Assembly: GCA_024742875.1 (NCBI GenBank) | Contig: JANSXP010000019.1 | Span: 1-64,000 of the forward strand | DNA from: Planctomycetaceae bacterium | GTDB lineage: Bacteria; Planctomycetota; Planctomycetia; Planctomycetales; Planctomycetaceae | DNA: 64,000 bases | Reading direction: 5' to 3' | Shown here: piece by piece, positions 46,665 through 55,101 of the stretch | How positions within the stretch are numbered: the stretch's first letter is position 1 | Layout of the letters: each line of letters opens with the position of its first letter | The notes under the pieces: generated by a model | What the model saw: the letters and a program-made list of their open reading frames with translations, nothing else | The model's database searches: none | What the model was told of the DNA's origin: nothing | Translations under genes and position numbers: made by a program

Positions 46665-46945
46665 AATGACGGCACCCGCAACCACCACGGCAGAGCTGAT
46701 CCACCAATATTGCTTCACCGAAGATGCCACAGACTTTGTCGGCAGTTCCAACGCGACATTACACGGCGGTGCCTCGATTGTCGGTGGCCAGCTGGTGCTT
46801 GACGGTGTTGACGACTACGCCTCGCTCCCCATTGGTGCCACGATCGCTGCCGCCAATTCAGTGACCATCGAAGGTTGGGCAACGGTCACAGAAAATCGAA
46901 CCTGGTCGCGGCTATTCGACTTTGGAAGCGCTGTAAGACCAATCA
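46665..46945 (+). pseudogene. N-terminal half of a LamG/concanavalin-like protein on the opposite strand (inverted fragment)
   Basis: Plus frame 'TAELIHQYCFTEDATDFVGSSNATLHGGASIVGGQLVLDGVDDYASLPIGATIAAANSVTIEGWATVTENRTWSRLFDFGSAV', canonical LamG N-terminal half, ends abruptly. Confidence 0.8.
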
Positions 46946-47335
46946 GTGAAGTCTCATTGGGGGGTACCTCGTCGCTCAACCAAAAGATTCACGACCCGAT
47001 CGGATTTTCGCTGGTGGCAGCGATAAGCTAACGGGTGCAGTGACGAGTGACTCCCTTTCTTCCCACGCATGCATCAATTTGAGGGCGATCACTGCCTGAA
47101 TCTGTGATCTGTTACCAATAGTTGGCGGCAAACCAGAGACAGAAACAAAGCGTTGCTGGGGGGGAGTACGCCCCTCGGATTGCATGCATACTGGACCGCT
47201 GGTGCAGGCCGTGTTTTTGCCGGGCCATCCATGAGGCAGGGAGCTCAGAGGGAATTCGGTGGCGCAAGAGAACGAAATTTGACGATGACGACGATAGCAA
47301 GACGCCTGCTAATTCTGACAATTTGCTGATCTGTA

Positions 47336-48973
47336 ATGAATCTTACGCGCGCCACCATTGTCCTGCTGATGAGCACCGGAGTATTCTCGGTGCGTCTATC
47401 GGCCGATGAACCGCAGCCGACACCCCCTGTCGCGGACAGCTCCGTCCAGCAGCAGCTCGACGCTCAGGCGGCAGAAATTGCCGAATTGAAGTCCCAGCTG
47501 AAGGAGCTGACAACGCTGCTGCGACAGCAGACCGCCGGCCCGCCGACGGTGCCCGCTTCCTGGCAGGCGTCACCAGCTCAGTCGCCGCCAGTGGCCGCTC
47601 CTCTCGTGCCGCCGGGGGAGGACCATTCCGCCGCGCAGCTTTCGTCGGTGGTCCCGATGACAGCACCTATGGTGGGCTGTGGAGATGACTGCTCGCCGAA
47701 AATTGACAAACAGAAAGTCCCCGTGCAGGCCGCCGTGCCCGCGCTCGATTCCTGTGGCGAGCCGAGTGGGATCGACAGCGTGCTGTTGCGTTATGTGGCT
47801 GACTATGACAAAGGATTTATTATCCGTGGCATTGATCCTGAGGCGGATCCGTTTCGATTGAAGGTCAATGGCTGGATTCAGGCTCGCCATGTGGGCTTTA
47901 CACGAGACGCAAACTTCTGGACTGACAACGCGGGCGTTACTCGTCCCATTCGCAATCGCAATCACTTTGACATTGAGCGAGCGCGACTGGTGTTCTCGGG
48001 CAATGCCCTGGACAAACGGCTGTCCTATTTTCTGCAGCTCGATGGAGACGCTGATGGACGCGACACGGTGGACTTTTTCGACTACTGGTGGGCGTGGACC
48101 TTCAGTGACGAACTGCGGGTGCAGATCGGTAAACGCAAAGTCACGGCCGGCCGCCAGTGGCTGCGGGGAGCCCGCAACACGCGTCTGAGCGAACGACCGG
48201 TGGCCACAGACTTTTTTCGGCCCGACCGAACCATTGGTATCTTCGCCACTGGCACGATCAACGACCGCTTCAACTATGAAGCCATGGTGGGCAATGGCTA
48301 TCGCACGGCCAACCGCAATGCCACCGACTTAAACAACGACTTTGCTGTGGCCACCACCGGCTGGTGGGACAACGAAGGCGGATTCGGCAAGTATCTGACC
48401 GACCACGAATGCTCTGAAGATCTGAAGTATCGCGTCGGCTACAGTTTTGCGTATGCCGCACAAAACAGTGTTTCACCGGTCGGGGTGCCGTTGAGCGAAT
48501 CCGACTTTGTGCGGCTGGCAGACGGCACGCGGCTTGTGCAAACCGGCGCCCTGGCACCGGGCGTGACGGTCAACCAGTTCGACACCTACTACTACGCTGT
48601 TGACCTGGCCGCCAAGCATCGGGGCTGGAGCATTAACAGCGAAGTCTATTTCCGCTTCCTGCAGGATTTGGGTGGAGATGGACCGTTGCCCGTCAGCCAG
48701 ATTCACCAGCGCGGTTTTTACGTGGAAGGCGGACGCATCATCCTGCCGGAGAAGCTGGACTGGAATGTGCGTTTCTCACAGGTCAACGGAGACTTCGGCA
48801 GTGCGTCTGAGTATGCGGGCGGCTTCAACTGGTTCCCGCTCAACACACGACGGCTGAAAGTGTCGTTTGATGTAACGTATGTGGACGGCAGCCCGCTGCA
48901 GAACACGGCCACCGAAATTCTGGCCGGCGATGAGGGCACGCTGTTTCGCACGCAGTTTCAGGCAGAATTTTAG
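47336..48973 (+). CDS. OprP/OprO-type porin
   Basis: Signal peptide, coiled-coil 'QQQLDAQAAEIAELKSQLKELTTLLRQQ', then 'FRLKVNGWIQARHVGFTRD...NHFDIERARLVFSGNALDKRLSYFLQLDGDAD...DYWWAWTFSDELRVQIGKRKVTAGRQW', C-terminal Phe 'RTQFQAEF'. Confidence 0.85.
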   Translation: MNLTRATIVLLMSTGVFSVRLSADEPQPTPPVADSSVQQQLDAQAAEIAELKSQLKELTTLLRQQTAGPPTVPASWQASPAQSPPVAAPLVPPGEDHSAAQLSSVVPMTAPMVGCGDDCSPKIDKQKVPVQAAVPALDSCGEPSGIDSVLLRYVADYDKGFIIRGIDPEADPFRLKVNGWIQARHVGFTRDANFWTDNAGVTRPIRNRNHFDIERARLVFSGNALDKRLSYFLQLDGDADGRDTVDFFDYWWAWTFSDELRVQIGKRKVTAGRQWLRGARNTRLSERPVATDFFRPDRTIGIFATGTINDRFNYEAMVGNGYRTANRNATDLNNDFAVATTGWWDNEGGFGKYLTDHECSEDLKYRVGYSFAYAAQNSVSPVGVPLSESDFVRLADGTRLVQTGALAPGVTVNQFDTYYYAVDLAAKHRGWSINSEVYFRFLQDLGGDGPLPVSQIHQRGFYVEGGRIILPEKLDWNVRFSQVNGDFGSASEYAGGFNWFPLNTRRLKVSFDVTYVDGSPLQNTATEILAGDEGTLFRTQFQAEF

Positions 48974-49020
48974 TCGCCTGATCGCCCGCTGTTCACCAGC
49001 GTAAGCGAAATACACTGTTC

Positions 49021-49048
49021 GCGTGGTCCCATCAGCGTGGTCCCATCA
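49021..49048. repeat. Short tandem duplication (14-bp perfect unit x2)
   Basis: gcgtggtcccatca gcgtggtcccatca, followed by a degenerate gcgcggtctacca. Confidence 0.9.
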
Positions 49049-49055
49049 GCGCGGT

Positions 49056-49322
49056 CTACCATGCGTGGCCGTAGCCGCCAGTCACCTGCAGGTTGTTTTC
49101 GATAAAGCGTGAGCCCGTCAGCCCGCGTACGCTTTCCTGAATTCGCTGCTTATCGTGCCAGCAGTCAACCGTACCGCTCAGCAGGACTGCGTCGTCATCA
49201 AACTGAATGTCGACGTTGCGAGCGTTCAGACGAGACACCGCTGTTTTCATCATGTCCAGCAGATGATGTTCGGTGTCGATGCGAAGATGGCCGTTGGACA
49301 AAGCCGGTGAGGAAGTCGCCAT
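49056..49322 (-). CDS. BON domain-containing small protein
   Basis: ORF 49056..49415, likely start MATSSPALSNGHLRIDTEHHLLDMMKTAVSRLNARNVDIQFDDDAVLLSGTVDCWHDKQRIQESVRGLTGSRFIENNLQV (49322). Confidence 0.65.
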   Translation of the reverse strand: MATSSPALSNGHLRIDTEHHLLDMMKTAVSRLNARNVDIQFDDDAVLLSGTVDCWHDKQRIQESVRGLTGSRFIENNLQVTGGYGHAW

Positions 49323-49582
49323 GGAAACCACGTTTTCCCGCGGGAGATTCGAATGATTGAGTGCCCCGCCCTGAGCGTTCCTGATCCACCCGAAGTATCG
49401 ACCTTGTTTTGCCACGGATGACGGGAACGTTTGGCGAAACCCCTTGGGTGAGCAATTGCCTGGTAAACCCTGTCAGATATTCCGGTTAGGTAATGCCTGC
49501 GAATCTCCTGTTCAGCAGCCCGGAGGGGAAAGTCCCAGCGCCGATTGCGTCGCCCTGGGATCAGCCGACATAGAGGCTGCCG

Positions 49583-50461
49583 TTATTCGTCCGTCGCCAG
49601 TCCCGCGACCTGCAGCGCCAGATTGTAGATTTCACTGGTGTCCAGCAGCACGTCGCTGGATTCAAACAGCTGGCGGATGGCCTGTTTGTGCACTTTCATC
49701 TTGGTCCCACCCACTCCCAGCGCTCCATAGCAGACGGTTCCCTCCACTTGTTTCGCCTTGTCTGTGGCACCCACGTCGGCCAGGCCGGTGGGCGGGACGG
49801 CGTTCAGGTCAATGGCGACCTGCAGGTCGGGCAGTGCGGCCAGGCTGCCTTCGGGGAGGAAGCAAATGCCAGCGGCGCCAGCGGCGACCACCAGCTGTTT
49901 GCCGGCACACAGCGCCTGAAATTCTTCTGTTGTGGAACCAGCGGCCGGCTGCAGTTGTCCGCTGCTGGTGTGGGCGGCAATCGCTTCACAGGCAGCCGCC
50001 GCCCGATCCTGTGAACGTGACACGAGGGTGACGTTGCAGCCTTCTGCTGCCAGCAACTGACCAACACGCTGTCCGACTGGTCCAGTGCCTCCCAGCACAA
50101 GGGCGGACGTGCTGTTGAGTGGCAGATGCTGTTTGGCGGCGACAACGGCCGCGGCAGCCGTCGTGTTGCAACCGTTGGAGTCCATCATCACGGAGACCCG
50201 CATGGGGCCGAAAAACGCCTTTTGCACGTGCTTCATCAGGGCTTCGCCCTCTGACACGCTGCTGCCGCCGACGAAGATGGCCGTGTTCTTCAGGTCCGCA
50301 GGACCGCGCGTGAAGATCGCCCCGTGCACCAGTCCGGTGACGTTGTCGCCGCTGATGCCGCCATAGGAAAACAGTTCTTCGGCGCCCGCATCAACCGCCA
50401 CAACGCGGTCGAATGTACTGGGCTGCTCATCGGTGTCGAACTGGATCAGGATCTTCTTCAT
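49583..50461 (-). CDS. mtdB: Methylene-tetrahydromethanopterin dehydrogenase
   Basis: Start MKKILIQFDTDEQPSTFDRVVAVDAGAEELFSYGGISGDNVTGLVHGAIFTRGPADLKNTAIFVGGSSVSEGEALMKHVQKAFFGPMRVSVMMDSNGCNTTAAAAVVAA...VLGGTGPVGQRVGQLLA; matches the MtdB pattern. Confidence 0.88.
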   Translation of the reverse strand: MKKILIQFDTDEQPSTFDRVVAVDAGAEELFSYGGISGDNVTGLVHGAIFTRGPADLKNTAIFVGGSSVSEGEALMKHVQKAFFGPMRVSVMMDSNGCNTTAAAAVVAAKQHLPLNSTSALVLGGTGPVGQRVGQLLAAEGCNVTLVSRSQDRAAAACEAIAAHTSSGQLQPAAGSTTEEFQALCAGKQLVVAAGAAGICFLPEGSLAALPDLQVAIDLNAVPPTGLADVGATDKAKQVEGTVCYGALGVGGTKMKVHKQAIRQLFESSDVLLDTSEIYNLALQVAGLATDE

Positions 50462-50525
50462 GGAAATCTGCACGCGCAAACGAAATCGAAAGCAAAGGGC
50501 GTCGCTGGCCGGTCAGTCGGGAAGC

Positions 50526-51392
50526 TTACTCCCGCGGGCGTCGCTTTGCCTGACTAGCGCGACGGAAATCTGCAAAAACATGTTCGGCCAGAAGTGTGGA
50601 TTCGGCCGACAGTTCGTCGATGCGGTTGCGAAAGATGGCGAACGCACTGAGGGAGGGTACGGCAACCCCCAGTCCCAGCAGCGTGGTCACCAGGGCGCGG
50701 TAGATGCCCGGAGCCAGTTCCGATACCTGCGGGTTGGCCTTTTGTTCAAATTCCAGAAACGCCTGGATCATGCCCCAGACGGTTCCCATCAGGCCCAGCA
50801 TCGGGGCGATGGTGCCGATGACAGACAGATATTCTATGCGTCGAAACAAACGTGCCGATTGTTCGACGGCCGTATCTTCCATGGCCTTCTCCACCGACGC
50901 ATACCCCAGTGAAGTTTCTGCAAGGCCCGCATGCAGCAGACGACCCAGGTAGCCGGAATGCTGCTCGCACAGTTTTTTGGCATCATCCACTTTGCGCTTG
51001 GCCAGACAGGCGTGCACCTCTTCGGCCAGTCCGGGCGGCATCAGAATGCTGCGGCGGATGTTCATGATGTGATCAGCAATCAGTGCCACCATCACCAGAC
51101 TCAGCAGCACGATCAAATAACCCACCCAGCCGCCGGCACGCAGCATGCCCTGCAGAGTCAGTCCGCCAGGTTCCGCGGGTGTCTGGTTCTCACCTGGCTG
51201 CGGACCAGTGGTGTTCGTTTGCACGTTGGGTGGCAATTCGCCCTGAGCGGCGGTCGCCACCGGTGAGAAGACGGGGGAAAATGCCAGCACGCAGACAGCC
51301 AGCAACAACAGCAGTGTCAGCCAGCGGGATGGCGACGGGGCCTGGGGGGACAGCGTCGGTATTTGTGCCGCTTGCATTGTATTCGTGGGCAT
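50526..51392 (-). CDS. MotA/TolQ/ExbB proton channel family protein
   Basis: N-terminal signal; 'RAGGWVGYLIVLLSLVMVALIADHIMNIRRS', 'RIEYLSVIGTIAPMLGLMGTVWGMIQAF', 'LAPGIYRALVTTLLGLGVAVPSLSAFAIFRNRID'. Confidence 0.9.
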   Translation of the reverse strand: MPTNTMQAAQIPTLSPQAPSPSRWLTLLLLLAVCVLAFSPVFSPVATAAQGELPPNVQTNTTGPQPGENQTPAEPGGLTLQGMLRAGGWVGYLIVLLSLVMVALIADHIMNIRRSILMPPGLAEEVHACLAKRKVDDAKKLCEQHSGYLGRLLHAGLAETSLGYASVEKAMEDTAVEQSARLFRRIEYLSVIGTIAPMLGLMGTVWGMIQAFLEFEQKANPQVSELAPGIYRALVTTLLGLGVAVPSLSAFAIFRNRIDELSAESTLLAEHVFADFRRASQAKRRPRE

Positions 51393-51497
51393 CCATTCGC
51401 GTTCTGGCTGAGTGAGTGACGGTCACGGCGGTGCATTCTAGGCAGACCGCCGGTTGGCGTGAACCCTTGCCACAGATTCCGCCCGGCCGGTGGAGAT

Positions 51498-52382
51498 TCA
51501 ATCCGCGTCCAGCGGTGCCACGTCGACACTGACTGACAGCGTGGGCTCGCCGCCGCCCAGAAATACGCCTTTGATGGGCACCACATCGCTGTAGTCTCGC
51601 CCGCTGGCCACCGTGACGTGATCGGTGGAACACAGGCAGTTGTTGGTGGGATCAAAGTCCACCCAGCCGAGTGTTTCGCCGCAATAGACGGACAGCCACG
51701 CATGCGACTGATCAGCGCCCACCAGTCGCGGCTTGCCTTCCGGCGGCAGTGTTCGCAGATAACCACTCACATAGCGAGCCGCAATTCCGTGTGACCTCAG
51801 ACAGGCCACCCCCACGTGCGCGAAGTCCTGGCAGACGCCGTGACGCGCCTCAAAGGCCACACTGGTGGGCGTGTCCACCTGAGTGGCGTCTTTGTCGTAA
51901 CGAAATTCCTGATAGATGTGTTTGGTCAAAGCCAGTGCCGCTTCCACGATCGGGCGATCGGGCGGCAGGTCAGCGGACGCCCAGGCGTGGAAGTCTGCCG
52001 AACGACGAATGCGGGGCGAATCAAACACAAACGGGATGACGTCCAGCCAGCGGGCATCCGTCCGGTCGGCTAGACCGGCAACAACCTGCCGGCACGTCGG
52101 CGATGTGACCCCGGCCAGATCCGAGCGGTCCTGCACGCTCACCTCGCTGACCGCTTTGATCACCAGTTTGGCGTGACTTTCTTCCAGTGAAAATCGCTGC
52201 ACCACATTGCCGAACATATCCTGCCGCTGATGGATGCGGGCAGGTCCGGGCTCAATGGCAAGCTGATGCTGATGGACGATGAGTCCCGGACACTCATGCG
52301 GTGTGAGCATCACCACGTTGTGGCACACACTCACCGGCGTGGAGTATTTGTAGGACGTGGTGTGCGTGATGCGATACTTCAC
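51498..52382 (-). CDS. Transglutaminase-like family protein
   Basis: 'MKYRITHTTSYKYSTPVSVCHNVVMLTPHECPGLIV' N-domain; 'RHGVCQDFAHVGVACLRSHGIAARYVSGYLRTL...QSHAWLSVYCGETLGWVDFDPTNN' (Cys-His-Asp). Confidence 0.93.
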   Translation of the reverse strand: MKYRITHTTSYKYSTPVSVCHNVVMLTPHECPGLIVHQHQLAIEPGPARIHQRQDMFGNVVQRFSLEESHAKLVIKAVSEVSVQDRSDLAGVTSPTCRQVVAGLADRTDARWLDVIPFVFDSPRIRRSADFHAWASADLPPDRPIVEAALALTKHIYQEFRYDKDATQVDTPTSVAFEARHGVCQDFAHVGVACLRSHGIAARYVSGYLRTLPPEGKPRLVGADQSHAWLSVYCGETLGWVDFDPTNNCLCSTDHVTVASGRDYSDVVPIKGVFLGGGEPTLSVSVDVAPLDAD

Positions 52383-54973
52383 GATCCCGCCTCCATGGTG
52401 CCGCGGGAATCACGATCGGGATGCTGCACGCCAAAATGCCGCGGCAGCCCGGCGTGAATCAGAAAACGGCTGGACACGGCGTCAGAAATCCGCGGCAGAT
52501 CGGCATCGAGCTGATCCAGCAGGCTCACCAGCTGTCGCCGTCGCCCGCTGTCGTTCTGTTCGGCCAGTGCGTAGACGTCGCACAGTTTGATGGTGCTGGC
52601 CAGATGCACGGCCATCCGCTGTTCCGGGTTGAGCTGCGCCTGATGGAGGTTGCCGGGCATGGCATCCAGATGCTCGTTGATGCGAATCAGCTGATAAATC
52701 ATGGACCGCGGATTGGTGGTGTCGGTCATCAGCAAATCAAGCACGACCGGCACCTGAAACGTCGACAGATAGCGATTGCGGTAGGTCATCAGACTGTCAG
52801 AGACCGTCAGCAGCGATTCCAGCATCTCCGCATCGCCCCGCTGGGGGGCGAGAAAACTGCGGAGCAGTGCGCTGGTCTGGGTGACACGTTCCAGTCGCCG
52901 ACCCAAATCAAAAAAGCTCCAGCCCAGGGTGCGCGTCATGCCTTCGCCCACCAGTCCGTTCAGGGCGGCCAGCTCAGCCAGTGTGGTTTCCAGCAGGTCG
53001 GCCATATCCACTGACGTGCGATCGATGCGTTCGGATGCTTTCTGCAGGCCGTCCTGCAGACGGTCCACCGCCTGCCACATGTCCAGCGAGATACGATCCC
53101 GCACCCGCAGGGCCGTTCTCAGGGCATTGTTGACAGAAGACCGCAGTGACAGCGGGCGTTCCACATCCAGCACGCAGTCCGGCAGCGAGGAGGCTGCGTC
53201 AGAAATGGTGCGGCTGAATTCCGGCACGACGTGGTCCGGGTCCACCTGACCGGAGGTGGCCAGATAACGCAGCAGCGGCAGGTTTTCGGGACCATCGGTG
53301 TCTTCGGACTCCAGGCTGGCATACAGCGTTCGCAGCACACGGGCCGACTGCGCCGCGCGTTCGGCATAGCGTCCCAGCCAGAAAAAGTTGTCCGCCACGC
53401 GGGACGGCAGTTCTGATCCACTGCGGCGAGGAGCCAGCAGGGACGACGATCCCTCCAGCAGACTAAACGGCTCCACCGGCTGCTCAGACAGAATCCACAC
53501 ATCCTGACTGCGTTCCCCGGCCGTCATCGTGAAGTTCAGACTGTCCGAATCGGGTGACACCCGCGCCAGTCCGCCGGGCAGACTGCGAAAGCCGTCTTTG
53601 GTCTGCAGCTGAAACGTCCGCAACCCCACATACCAGGACTCCACGCCGTCATCGGTCAGCACGGGCGTGGTGGAGCGATCGATCATTTCCTGCCCCACAA
53701 AGCGTTCGGGGCTGGCTTTGATCTGCGACATCAGCACGTCTTTGGCCGTGGCATTCAGTGATCGCACCACCGTGGGACGCACGTCGGCCATGCGGTAGGC
53801 CGGACGAATCAGCATGCGATCGAAGTTTTCCAGCACGTACCGACACCAGTCGTCACGGCCGCACCACCATGTGGCGACCGACGCAATGGCCAGATCTTCG
53901 CCCAGCAGATGCCGCGAGACGGCCGGCAGAAACGGAAGAAAGGCGGGCGATTCCACCAGTCGAGTGCCCACGGCATTGGCCACCGCCACCTTGCCTTCCC
54001 GCACGACATTCAGCAGAGAAGAAATGCCGATCTGCGAAGCGGGGTTCAGTTCCACCGAATCACAGTCGTCATCATCGAGGCGACGCAGCAGCACTTCCAC
54101 CGGCAGCAGTCCGCCGAGTGTCAGCAGCTGCACGCGATCATTCCGCACGGCCAGATCATCGCCTTCGGCCAGCGTGTAACCCAGATAGCGGGCCAGATAC
54201 GAGTCTTCAAAATAGCCACGACTTTGCGGACCTTTGGTCCACAGTACGATTCGAGGGTTCTCTTTGAACCGCGGCGCGAGGCGACGCAGTTCTTCTTTGA
54301 GCGAAGCATAAAACGGGGCCAGTCGACAAACGGGCAACTGGCGAAAAATGCCCGCCAGCATGCGCGATGTGGTGATGCGATTTTCCAGCACATAGCCCAG
54401 GCCAAACGGCGAACGCGTGCGATCACCGGTGGCCCACCACTGGCCCGAAGGATCGCGTGCTAAATCTGTCACGCAGTAGGTCAGCAGCCGTTCCTGCGAC
54501 AGCGGGAGATTCTGATAAGCCGGGTACCAGCCGGGATGCCCAAACACCAGTTCGGGCGGGATGATCTGATCTTTCAGCAGCCGTTGTTCGCCCAGCAGGT
54601 CGCGAAGCAGGGCATCCAGCACGCGGGCGCGCTGCTGCAGCTGTGCCGTAACCGTTTGCCATTCGGATTCTGCCAGCACCATGGGGATGGCATCCAGCGC
54701 CCACGGCCGCGAGACCAGGCCGTCTTCTTCGTACGGATTGTACGTGATGCCGTTGCGTTCGATTTGAGCCTGCGCCTGGTTCCAACGGCTGCGCAGTCGC
54801 TCCATGCCCATTTCGCCCAGCTGCTGCAGCAGCGGTTGCCAGGAGGGCCGAACCTGGCCTGTGGACGTGACGGCTTCGTCAAAGATGCCTCGCGGTGGGG
54901 CGTATTGGCCAAACAGCGGGGATGAAGAGGGTGGGGAGTTCAAAAACAGAGTCACTGACAGGGGCAAAGGCAA
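52379..54973 (-). CDS. Circularly permuted ATP-grasp fused to alpha-E domain
   Basis: N-term 'RPSWQPLLQQLGEMGMERLRSRWNQAQAQIERNGITYN...', 'TKGPQSRGYFEDSYLARYLGYTLAEGDDLAVR', 'RRLDDDDCDSVELNP'; C-term alpha-E 'SRVADNFFWLGRYAERAAQSARVLRTLYASLE'. Stop overlaps the next start (ATGA). Confidence 0.9.
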   Translation of the reverse strand: MPLPLSVTLFLNSPPSSSPLFGQYAPPRGIFDEAVTSTGQVRPSWQPLLQQLGEMGMERLRSRWNQAQAQIERNGITYNPYEEDGLVSRPWALDAIPMVLAESEWQTVTAQLQQRARVLDALLRDLLGEQRLLKDQIIPPELVFGHPGWYPAYQNLPLSQERLLTYCVTDLARDPSGQWWATGDRTRSPFGLGYVLENRITTSRMLAGIFRQLPVCRLAPFYASLKEELRRLAPRFKENPRIVLWTKGPQSRGYFEDSYLARYLGYTLAEGDDLAVRNDRVQLLTLGGLLPVEVLLRRLDDDDCDSVELNPASQIGISSLLNVVREGKVAVANAVGTRLVESPAFLPFLPAVSRHLLGEDLAIASVATWWCGRDDWCRYVLENFDRMLIRPAYRMADVRPTVVRSLNATAKDVLMSQIKASPERFVGQEMIDRSTTPVLTDDGVESWYVGLRTFQLQTKDGFRSLPGGLARVSPDSDSLNFTMTAGERSQDVWILSEQPVEPFSLLEGSSSLLAPRRSGSELPSRVADNFFWLGRYAERAAQSARVLRTLYASLESEDTDGPENLPLLRYLATSGQVDPDHVVPEFSRTISDAASSLPDCVLDVERPLSLRSSVNNALRTALRVRDRISLDMWQAVDRLQDGLQKASERIDRTSVDMADLLETTLAELAALNGLVGEGMTRTLGWSFFDLGRRLERVTQTSALLRSFLAPQRGDAEMLESLLTVSDSLMTYRNRYLSTFQVPVVLDLLMTDTTNPRSMIYQLIRINEHLDAMPGNLHQAQLNPEQRMAVHLASTIKLCDVYALAEQNDSGRRRQLVSLLDQLDADLPRISDAVSSRFLIHAGLPRHFGVQHPDRDSRGTMEAGS

Positions 54974-55101
54974 CGGAAGAGGGAAGACTCTAGTTCGTGC
55001 GTCCCTGTTTTGCCATCACGATGCAGGTGCGATGCCGGCGGCCCGGCGGAATCCCGCCGCGAGCCTGTCTTCAGGCCAGGTTTGTCGGGTGGCTGTGTTT
55101 G

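Noticed and set aside
46659-46948. Interpretation of the LamG inversion as an active invertible (phase-variable) switch
   Set aside because: Only a 6-bp inverted repeat at the putative ends, no recombinase gene in the window, and simple re-inversion does not restore a clean reading frame; a decayed rearrangement is more likely.
49440-49580. Structured-looking region between the BON gene and mtdB (possible riboswitch or small RNA)
   Set aside because: Some inverted pairing (CCCAG...CTGGG) but no match to any riboswitch consensus I recognise; could simply be the mtdB terminator region.
55040-55065. GC-rich hairpin (CGGCGG-AATC-CCGCCG) between the ATP-grasp-alpha-E and DUF2126 genes, possible REP-like element
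   Set aside because: Single short occurrence, no second copy seen in the window and no U tract.
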